Part shown: piece by piece, positions 1 to 5,789 of the stretch | Numbering within the stretch: position 1 is the stretch's first letter | How the letters are laid out: every line of letters starts with the position of its first letter | Assembly (NCBI GenBank): GCA_035948855.1 | Contig: DASZIT010000059.1 | Location: 1 to 9,086 of the forward strand | Length of the DNA stretch: 9,086 nucleotides | Direction: 5' to 3' | Origin: DASZIT01 sp035948855 | GTDB taxonomy: Bacteria; Actinomycetota; Acidimicrobiia; Acidimicrobiales; RAAP-2 | Position numbers and translations under genes: made by a program | The notes under the pieces: generated by a model | What the model was told of the DNA's origin: nothing | Seen by the model: only the letters and a program-made list of their open reading frames with translations | Databases searched by the model: none

Positions 1-141
1 CGTGCTGTGGCACTCGGCGACCTTCCCCTTCCCGAAGTCAATCTTGGTGTAAATGCCCAGGCTGCCGACGATCCGGGTGATCGGATCCCAGGCCATGTCG
101 ACCAGGCCGTTGGCGTCCGCTGTCTTGGTCTTGGTGGCCAC
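1..141 (-). CDS. hhyL: Group 1h [NiFe] hydrogenase large subunit, N-terminal part
   Basis: Only the first 47 codons lie in the window; the gene continues past the left edge, so the Cys pairs that bind the NiFe centre cannot be checked. The visible protein has the N-terminal signature of [NiFe] hydrogenase large subunits, DPITRIVGSLGIYTKIDF at residues 19-36. The large subunit splits H2 at a NiFe(CN)2CO centre and passes electrons to the small subunit. I chose the GTG at 139-141 because it is the only start codon between the hhyS stop (150-152) and the signature, leaving an 8-nt gap typical of a coupled operon. A purine-rich stretch (GGAAGTAGGGA) spanning the hhyS stop may serve as ribosome-binding site. 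The Glu of the usual RIEGH motif is read here as Val (RIVGS); I believe this is a subgroup trait but could not check. Confidence 0.9.
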   Translation of the reverse strand, partial: MATKTKTADANGLVDMAWDPITRIVGSLGIYTKIDFGKGKVAECHST

Positions 142-149
142 GATCGTCC

Positions 150-1271
<1,122 letters not shown>

Positions 1272-1272
1272 T

Positions 1273-1307
1273 CTCCAGCTGTAAATGAGTGTCTTTTACA
1301 CCTGGAG
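1273..1307. promoter_or_regulatory. Inverted repeat at the hhyS start: operator or SD-masking hairpin
   Basis: The left arm CTCCAGCTGTAAA (1273-1285) and right arm TTTACACCTGGAG (1295-1307) match as reverse complements at 12 of 13 positions around a 9-nt spacer. The dyad lies 1 nt upstream of the hhyS GTG in the 106-bp gap shared with the divergent padR-yceI gene. As DNA, its TGTA-N13-TACA core has the two-fold symmetry expected for a dimeric winged-helix regulator, and the divergent PadR-type protein is the obvious candidate. As RNA, in the hhyS transcript the arms would pair so that CUGGAG, the only Shine-Dalgarno-like sequence, is masked. A second small dyad, GCGGT-GA-ACCGC, follows at 1307-1318. 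The repeat is seen; both functions are inferred. Confidence 0.65.
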
Positions 1308-1337
1308 CGGTGAACCGCCGACCGGCCCAATTCCTCG

Positions 1338-1366
1338 TTGACATCGGCGAACACCCCGGGTATGAA
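1338..1366 (+). promoter_or_regulatory. Sigma70-like promoter of the padR-yceI gene
   Basis: A perfect -35 box TTGACA (1338-1343) is followed, after exactly 17 bp, by a TATGAA -10 box (1361-1366). Transcription would begin near 1373, only about 5 nt before the ATG at 1378, giving a nearly leaderless mRNA. An AAGGAA motif (1365-1370) is well spaced for ribosome binding but would lie outside such a transcript, so either translation is leaderless or an upstream start also exists. The inverted repeat at 1273-1307 lies 30 bp upstream of the -35 box, so a protein bound there would more directly block hhyS than this promoter. Confidence 0.6.
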
Positions 1367-1377
1367 GGAACTCAGCC

Positions 1378-2463
1378 ATGGAACACAGCACGCCAACCAC
1401 GGCGGTGACTGCGGGGGGGCCATCGCGGTTCAAGATGGCGCCACCTCGAGGGTTTCTGCTGCCGGCCATCCTCCTGCTCCTGACCGAAAGACCCGGATAC
1501 GGCTATGGGCTCGAGCGGCGCTTGCAGGAATTCCGTTTCGGGCGGGTGGATCGGCCTGCCGTCTACCGGGCCCTGGCCCAACTGGAAGAAGACGGTCTGG
1601 TGGAGGGGTCATTGCCCGACCCGACCGCCAAGCAGCCTCGGCGCGACTACCGGGTGACCCCCCTGGGCGAGCGGGTGTTGAGAGTCTGGATGGGGGTCGT
1701 CAAAGAGGAGCACGACACCCTGGGCGAGGTCCTGCGCCGCTATCACGCCACCGGCACTACCGACGCGGTGCTGGCGGAAGTCGAGGGGGGCTGGGCCGCG
1801 GCCCTGGGTTTCGGCTGGTCATCGGTGTCGTCGACCTCGCACAGCCGGCGCCACTTGGCATTGGTTGACGAGCATTCGAGGACTCCGCCCTCGGATCGGG
1901 TATGGCCCTCGGGCATCCTCGACCATTCGGAGCTCATTCCGCAGGTCTTCAAGGTGGTCCCCGACCGGTCGGTGATGATGATCGAAGTCCGCTCGACGGT
2001 CGGCCCCCTGAGTTTCGGAGCTACCGGCATCACCGGTTCGATCGAGGCCGTCATCGCCGGTGGGAGGTTACGAACCGAATGGGCCCCATCAGCACGGCTC
2101 GAAGTCGACGTGTCCAAGTTGGCTTCGGGAAACAGCATGTACGACGTCGAGCTCCTGCGGCGGATTGGCGCTCGACGGTTCCCGACGGTGACCGTCGAGT
2201 TGTCCGAGTGCACCCCAAACGGCCCAAGTGGCCTCTACCGGCTGCAGGGCAATCTGACCTTCCACGAGGTGACCCGACCGGCGGACGGAACCGTCAACGT
2301 CAAGGTGACACCGGATCAGCGTCTGGTGATCACCGGCGAGCAGGTCTTCGACATCCGCGACTTCGCCGTTTCGTCACCAACGGTGTTGATGTTCCGGATC
2401 TACCCCGACGTACGGGTGCGGCTCCACGCCGAAGCGGAGCTCGAGGTTGAAGTGGCGGAGTAG
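1378..2463 (+). CDS. PadR-type winged-helix regulator fused to a YceI-like domain
   Basis: A 361-residue protein in one uninterrupted frame with two distinct parts. Residues about 26-105 are a PadR-like winged helix: a first helix rich in Leu, then TERPGYGYGLERRL, then AVYRALAQLEEDGLVEGS and the wing RRDYRVTPLGERVL. Residues about 108-190 are a short helical, linker-like stretch in place of the usual PadR C-terminal dimer domain. Residues about 195-355 resemble YceI: YDVELLRRIGARRFPTVTVE (255-274), YRLQGNLTFHEVTRP (287-301) and VFDIRDFAVSSP (323-334). YceI proteins are lipocalin-like barrels that bind polyisoprenoids or related lipids and are usually secreted; this one has no signal peptide and must be cytoplasmic. 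I infer a one-component transcription factor sensing a lipid or quinone-like ligand, probably controlling the divergent hydrogenase. Start: ATG with AAGGAA 7 nt upstream; the domain itself begins near M20. The next gene follows after 18 nt. Confidence 0.85.
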   Translation: MEHSTPTTAVTAGGPSRFKMAPPRGFLLPAILLLLTERPGYGYGLERRLQEFRFGRVDRPAVYRALAQLEEDGLVEGSLPDPTAKQPRRDYRVTPLGERVLRVWMGVVKEEHDTLGEVLRRYHATGTTDAVLAEVEGGWAAALGFGWSSVSSTSHSRRHLALVDEHSRTPPSDRVWPSGILDHSELIPQVFKVVPDRSVMMIEVRSTVGPLSFGATGITGSIEAVIAGGRLRTEWAPSARLEVDVSKLASGNSMYDVELLRRIGARRFPTVTVELSECTPNGPSGLYRLQGNLTFHEVTRPADGTVNVKVTPDQRLVITGEQVFDIRDFAVSSPTVLMFRIYPDVRVRLHAEAELEVEVAE

Positions 2464-2481
2464 GAAAAGGAGGAAGGGCCG

Positions 2482-2736
2482 ATGAAATTCTTCTTGGCCT
2501 TGGTAGCCAGTTACGCGATCGGGGCAAGAACCGGCGGCCAGGAACTTGACCGGATGGTCCAGTCACTCAAAGCTCTGTGCGAGACCGACGAGTTCGCCGA
2601 TGTGGTCGACGCCGCCCGTTCCCAAGCCAGCAGCATCTTCCGTGACATCGCCGGAATCGTGGAAGGGCACCGGAGCATGCCCGAGATCGACGAGGATCTG
2701 GTTGCCCGGGTGAGCCATCTAGTCGGCCGCGTCTGA
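2482..2736 (+). CDS. Small protein of unknown function in the padR-yceI operon
   Basis: An 84-residue protein with one of the strongest ribosome-binding sites here, AAAGGAGGA at 2466-2474, 7 nt before the ATG. It begins 18 nt after the padR-yceI stop, so the two are almost certainly one transcript. The first 15 residues (MKFFLALVASYAIGA) are hydrophobic and followed by RTGGQELD. The stretch is short for a full membrane span and could be a weak anchor or part of a helical hairpin. The rest is mostly amphipathic helix (about 20-60), acidic in the middle, ending in DEDLVARVSHLVGRV. The opening vaguely recalls small YtxH-like actinobacterial proteins, but I do not recognise a family. Its last 18 bp overlap the end of the convergent PAS gene. 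A role with the regulator or hydrogenase is guesswork from position. Confidence 0.8.
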   Translation: MKFFLALVASYAIGARTGGQELDRMVQSLKALCETDEFADVVDAARSQASSIFRDIAGIVEGHRSMPEIDEDLVARVSHLVGRV

Positions 2737-3534
2737 TTCAGCCGAGGCCGGTTCGGTGACGTCCTGGCCAATCCCCCGCAACCCGACAACCATTCGGTCC
2801 GAGCCGTAGGTCGGCCGGGCCCGCACGTGGAGTACACGCACGTCCCGGTCGGCGCCGATGATCCGGTACGTATCCTCAAACGTCTTTCCTAGCGCGACCG
2901 ACTCCTCCATGGCCGCCCGCACCCGTTCCCGGTCGTCGGTCAAAATGGTGTCGAGGTAGGCATCGAAGGTGCCGCCGAAATCAAACGGGTCGACGCCGTG
3001 GATCCGGTGAAATTCGTTGCTCCACTGCACGGTGCCGGTTCGCAGATCCCACAGCCAACTCCCGACATGGGCGAGGGCCTCGCCCTCCTGCATGCGAACG
3101 GTGACCTCGGCCAGCGTCGCCTGGGCCAAGCGCTGTTCGGTGATGTCATGGGCGATAACCACCGATCCGACCGGTACCTGCCCGTCATCGAAGATCGAAC
3201 AGAGAGACAGCGATACCGGCATCGGCATGCCGTCCGGACGCTGGACCTCGGTTTCAAATTGCTTGATCCGATCTCCCGCCCGGACTCGGGAGATCACTGA
3301 TTGCACCTCGCCGCGGAGGTGCTCAGGGAACAGGCTGTCGAGACGATGGCCCATGACCTCATCCGCCCGGCAGCCGAACAGCCGCTCGGCGGTGGCGCCC
3401 CAGCTGGTGACGTTGCCGTTGGTGTCACAGGTGAAGATGGCATCGTCCGATGTCTCGATGATGGCGGTGAGAAGCGTTTGCATCGAGACGACCCCGGCCA
3501 CCGGGAGCGCTTCGGACGGGACGGTCGGAGTCAT
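2719..3534 (-). CDS. Two-PAS-domain sensor protein without an output domain
   Basis: A 271-residue soluble protein made of two PAS domains. PAS-1 covers about residues 18-135 (LLTAIIETSDDAIFTCDTNG, then WGATAERLFGCRADEVMGH, ending VVIAHDITEQRLAQ). PAS-2, of the PAS_3 fold, covers about 155-262 (VGSWLWDLRTGTVQWSNEF, ending GLRGIGQDVTE). The DITE and DVTE ends are the classical PAS-to-effector junctions, but the protein stops 11 residues after the second, in an Ala/Ser/Asp/Glu tail, so there is no kinase, GGDEF, EAL or DNA-binding part. Downstream DNA on this strand is antisense to the small protein gene and shows no lost output domain. It may act as a partner to another sensor kinase or as a single-domain ligand or redox sensor; the ligand is unknown. 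The ATG overlaps the stop of a 20-codon upstream ORF (ATGA). Its own ribosome-binding site (GGACAGAG) is weak, so translation is probably coupled. Confidence 0.9.
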   Translation of the reverse strand: MTPTVPSEALPVAGVVSMQTLLTAIIETSDDAIFTCDTNGNVTSWGATAERLFGCRADEVMGHRLDSLFPEHLRGEVQSVISRVRAGDRIKQFETEVQRPDGMPMPVSLSLCSIFDDGQVPVGSVVIAHDITEQRLAQATLAEVTVRMQEGEALAHVGSWLWDLRTGTVQWSNEFHRIHGVDPFDFGGTFDAYLDTILTDDRERVRAAMEESVALGKTFEDTYRIIGADRDVRVLHVRARPTYGSDRMVVGLRGIGQDVTEPASAESDAAD

Positions 3535-3593
3535 CGGCTCTGTCCGGGGTGGCGGATCGAGAGCATGGGCGACGGGTCACTCACTCGAAACAT
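3531..3593 (-). CDS. 20-residue leader ORF coupled to the PAS gene
   Basis: This short ORF encodes a peptide starting MFRVSDPSP and ending RHPGQSR. Its ATG (3591-3593) is preceded by AGGAGG (3600-3605) with a 6-nt spacer, a near-ideal ribosome-binding site and far better than that of the PAS gene. Its TGA stop (3531-3533) overlaps the PAS ATG (3532-3534) as ATGA. The arrangement fits a leader peptide that brings ribosomes to the PAS start. The peptide has no run of one regulatory amino acid, so classical attenuation is not suggested. The same frame stays open upstream to about 3728, but the ribosome-binding site argues for the short form. Whether the peptide itself has a function is unknown. 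Confidence 0.55.
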   Translation of the reverse strand: MFRVSDPSPMLSIRHPGQSR

Positions 3594-3599
3594 CGGCCA

Positions 3600-3632
3600 C
3601 CTCCTATCCGTCGGCTCCATGTCGACATCGTA
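3600..3632 (-). promoter_or_regulatory. Possible promoter and palindrome upstream of the PAS operon
   Basis: On the minus strand a TACGAT -10-like box (3627-3632) would start transcription near 3620, leaving about 27 nt before the leader ORF with AGGAGG at 3600-3605. No convincing -35 box is present. A perfect 10-bp palindrome, ATGTCGACAT (3619-3628), overlaps the -10 box and the predicted start, where a repressor would act. Both are pattern matches only. Confidence 0.35.
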
Positions 3633-3767
3633 GGTGCCGGCCCCCGAGTCCGTCCCTGCTAACCGAAGGGGGAGAAAGCGACAAACGACGTGTACCCGTA
3701 TCGGGACGCGGGCACCATCGTCCGCCATTTCTCCTTGTTACCCGGTCGGCGGAGGGTCGAAACTCCG

Positions 3768-3790
3768 GCACCGCCGGGGTGCGGTGCTTT
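3768..3790 (+). terminator. GC-rich hairpin upstream of ppk2
   Basis: GCACCGC (3768-3774) and GCGGTGC (3781-3787) are perfect complements around a 6-nt loop, followed by only three T residues. The stem is stable, but the T run is short for an intrinsic terminator and no plus-strand gene ends nearby. It could instead be a protein site or an attenuator for a longer ppk2 transcript. Low confidence in any role. Confidence 0.25.
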
Positions 3791-3845
3791 CGGATGTTCC
3801 GGTGCCTCGCCCTCGACCCGTCACGCGTGGTCGCAGCCGCCGACC

Positions 3846-3851
3846 TACATT
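3846..3851 (+). promoter_or_regulatory. -10 box for a probably leaderless ppk2 mRNA
   Basis: TACATT fits the actinobacterial TANNNT -10 pattern and lies 6 nt before the GTG at 3858, where transcription would be expected to begin. There is no Shine-Dalgarno sequence upstream of this GTG. Together these suggest a leaderless transcript. No good -35 box was seen. Confidence 0.45.
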
Positions 3852-3857
3852 GCGGTG

Positions 3858-4664
3858 GTGAGTAACAAGACGCCGACGACCCACCCCCAGCTCGCCCTGG
3901 TCAATTTGGATGGGCGCCTCACCCGCGAGGAGGAGCAGGAGCAACTCGGCCGCGCCCAACGCCGGCTCACTCACCTGCGGCTCATCAACGGGGGCCAGCT
4001 CAATGGTGGCCGGCTCGGCCCCGCGGTCTGCGTGATCTTCGAAGGCTGGGATGCCGCGGGCAAAGGCGGCGTGATCAAGCGCCTGGTCGCCCCCCTCGAT
4101 CCCCGCCATATCCGGGTGGCTCAGTTCAGCGCCCCGACGCCCGATGAGAAGCGGCACCACTATTTGTGGCGGTTCTCCCCCGCTCTCCCGGGATGGGGAG
4201 GGATGGCCGTACTCGACCGGAGTTGGTACGGGCGGGTTCTCGTCGAGCGGGTCGAGGGATTCGCCACTGAGGAACAGTGGCGGCGGGCCTACGACGAAAT
4301 TCCCGCCTACGAACGATCCCTCGTTGCCGAGGGCATGGTGATCATCAAACTGTGGCTTCACATCTCCCAAAAGGAGCAGGGGAAGAGATTCGAAGCCCGG
4401 AAGGAGAATCCGCTCAAGGCGTGGAAGCTCACCGACGAGGACTGGCGCAACCGGGCCAAGCGGCCCGAGTACGAGACCGCGGTCGACGACATGCTGGCCC
4501 GGACCGATCACGTCGACGCTCCCTGGGACGTCATCGGTGCCGAGCAGAAACGTTTCGGTCGGATCGCCGCGCTGCAGACCGTGATCAGTCGCATGGAAGA
4601 CGGCATGCGGCGCTGGGGTATCGAGCCGCCGCCGTCAACCGGGGCCGAGTACGACGATATGTAA
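3858..4664 (+). CDS. ppk2: PPK2-family polyphosphate:nucleotide phosphotransferase
   Basis: A 268-residue one-domain PPK2 enzyme. These soluble P-loop proteins move phosphate between polyphosphate and AMP, ADP or other nucleotides, linking the polyphosphate store to nucleotide pools. Walker A is GWDAAGKGG (63-71, K69), preceded by the strand VCVIFE. Walker B is VLDRSWYGR (118-126, D120, R121). The lid region includes LDPRHIRVAQF (80-90). The end PWDVIGAEQKRFGRIAALQT is the usual PPK2 C-terminal signature. GWDAAGKGG resembles polyP:AMP phosphotransferases (class II) more than the GRDAAGK-type classes, but substrate cannot be fixed by eye. I chose the GTG at 3858 over 3690 because the extra 56 codons are unlike the family and a -10 box lies just upstream; GTG at 3855 is equally possible. 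The gene stands alone, 45 bp before the next. Confidence 0.92.
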   Translation: MSNKTPTTHPQLALVNLDGRLTREEEQEQLGRAQRRLTHLRLINGGQLNGGRLGPAVCVIFEGWDAAGKGGVIKRLVAPLDPRHIRVAQFSAPTPDEKRHHYLWRFSPALPGWGGMAVLDRSWYGRVLVERVEGFATEEQWRRAYDEIPAYERSLVAEGMVIIKLWLHISQKEQGKRFEARKENPLKAWKLTDEDWRNRAKRPEYETAVDDMLARTDHVDAPWDVIGAEQKRFGRIAALQTVISRMEDGMRRWGIEPPPSTGAEYDDM

Positions 4665-4709
4665 AGCCAGTAGCACCCGGAAGCCCGGTTGTTGGTAGCG
4701 TCAGCCGAT

Positions 4710-5789
4710 GTGTCCGGGATCGCGCGAGTCGATGTCGCCACCTTGACGAAAGGCCTTGACGACTGGCTCGGTCAGTGGGATCCGGCCAGCGAGGCCGGAT
4801 CCCGCGTCGAACACATCGAACGACCTGCTTCCGGATGGTCGAGCGACATCCTGCTCACGACCGTTGGTCCCGCCCTCGACGTGGATGGTGACGGCAAGAC
4901 GTTCGCCGAGTTGGTGGTCCGGGTGGCCCCGGCCCCGGCGGTGGCCTCCTTCCCCGCTGACGATTTCGATCTGCAGGCGGCCGTCATGCGGGCCCTCAAG
5001 ACCTCCGGGTTTCCCGTCCCCACCGTGTTGGCGGTCGAGAACGACTCCGGCTGGCTGGGGACACCCTTCTTGGTGATGACCCGTGCCCCCGGACGGACGG
5101 TGGGCGACGCACCCGCGCTCGACCCCTGGCTGGCCGAACTGCCCTCCGCAACCCAGCGTCGGATCCACGAGGACTACCTGGACGCGCTGGCGGACATCCA
5201 CCGGTTCGAATGGCGATCGGCCGGCCTGGAGGCCCTTTCGCGGGGTGCAGTTCCCGACCTGGTGGAGGAACTGGATCGGTGGTCACGCTACGTCGACTGG
5301 GCCTCCGGCGGTGATCCGGCACCGGAGCTGGTGGCCCACCTGCAGTGGTGCATCGACACGGCCCCGGTGATGACCCGAGCTCCGTCCCTGTGCTGGGGAG
5401 ACGCACGGTTGGGCAACGTATTGCTTTTGGATGACGGCTCGATCGGGGCCCTCCTCGATTGGGAATTGGCCTCGATCGGTCCGCCGGAGATGGATCTCGG
5501 CTGGTACCTGGCTCTCGACCGGTTGACGACCAAGGTCATCGGTCAGAGGGTGCCCGGGTTTTTGGAGAGGGGCGACGCCATCTCCCACTACCAGCACCAC
5601 CTGGGTCGGTCGGTCGAACATCTCGACTGGCACGAGATCTTCGCCCTCGTACGATCGGTTGCCATCAACGAACGGCAAGCCCGCCTGGCCGCGGCCGAAG
5701 GCGTCCCCTATCCGGGCATCGCGGGGAAGGACAATCCCATGCTCGACTACATCACCCGGCGCATCAACCGGTTCGAGACGGCCGCATGA
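4710..5789 (+). CDS. APH/ACAD10-like phosphotransferase family protein
   Basis: A 359-residue protein of the aminoglycoside phosphotransferase/choline kinase-like fold, in the branch related to the N-terminal kinase part of ACAD10. N lobe: a Gly-rich-like loop ASGWSSDILL (40-49) and VVRVAP (69-74), with Arg where Lys would bind ATP. C lobe: the catalytic loop LCWGDARLGN (227-236, D231, N236) and the metal-binding LLDWELASIGPPEMDLGW (248-265, D250). In most relatives the loop is HGD; here Trp replaces His. Many family members act on small metabolites or CoA-linked lipids rather than antibiotics, and I would not call this a resistance gene. GTG 4710 is preferred: no Shine-Dalgarno is present, a TAGCGT -10-like box lies at 4696-4701, and a TTG seven codons earlier adds nothing family-like. 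The stop overlaps the next gene as ATGA, indicating coupled translation. Confidence 0.88.
   Translation: MSGIARVDVATLTKGLDDWLGQWDPASEAGSRVEHIERPASGWSSDILLTTVGPALDVDGDGKTFAELVVRVAPAPAVASFPADDFDLQAAVMRALKTSGFPVPTVLAVENDSGWLGTPFLVMTRAPGRTVGDAPALDPWLAELPSATQRRIHEDYLDALADIHRFEWRSAGLEALSRGAVPDLVEELDRWSRYVDWASGGDPAPELVAHLQWCIDTAPVMTRAPSLCWGDARLGNVLLLDDGSIGALLDWELASIGPPEMDLGWYLALDRLTTKVIGQRVPGFLERGDAISHYQHHLGRSVEHLDWHEIFALVRSVAINERQARLAAAEGVPYPGIAGKDNPMLDYITRRINRFETAA

Larger units (their letters stand above)
3594..3857. other. Divergent intergenic region between the PAS operon and ppk2
   Basis: This stretch, with the leader ORF, separates the divergent PAS and ppk2 genes by 323 bp. It holds the PAS-side promoter candidate, a GC-rich hairpin (3768-3787) and the ppk2 -10 box. 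An AAGGGGGAG sequence at 3666-3674 looks like a ribosome-binding site but is followed 15 nt later by a GTG (3690) whose reading, though open into ppk2, gives low-complexity, non-family-like sequence rich in Pro, Arg and Cys. I see no convincing gene or known RNA here. Confidence 0.5.

Noticed and set aside
50..57. A TGTAAA sequence inside hhyL as a second copy of the operator half-site
   Set aside because: Single half-site within coding sequence, with no matching second arm nearby.
3690..3857. N-terminal extension of ppk2 from GTG 3690
   Set aside because: The added 56 residues have no family resemblance, the possible ribosome-binding site is 15 nt away, and a -10 box lies immediately before GTG 3858.
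3017..3865. 282-residue plus-strand frame opposite the PAS gene
   Set aside because: Rich in Ser, Arg and Pro without motifs; the opposite strand encodes two clear PAS domains.
3738..4511. 257-residue minus-strand frame opposite ppk2
   Set aside because: Leu/Gly/Pro-rich shadow frame; the plus strand carries Walker A and B of PPK2.
5459..5785. Upstream 109-codon extension of the lipocalin-like gene
   Set aside because: It lies out of frame within the phosphotransferase gene; the ATGA overlap gives a natural start at 5786.
4710..5789. Aminoglycoside resistance gene
   Set aside because: The sequence fits the broad ACAD10-like metabolic branch and sits in a coupled pair with a lipocalin-like gene, not in a mobile or resistance context.
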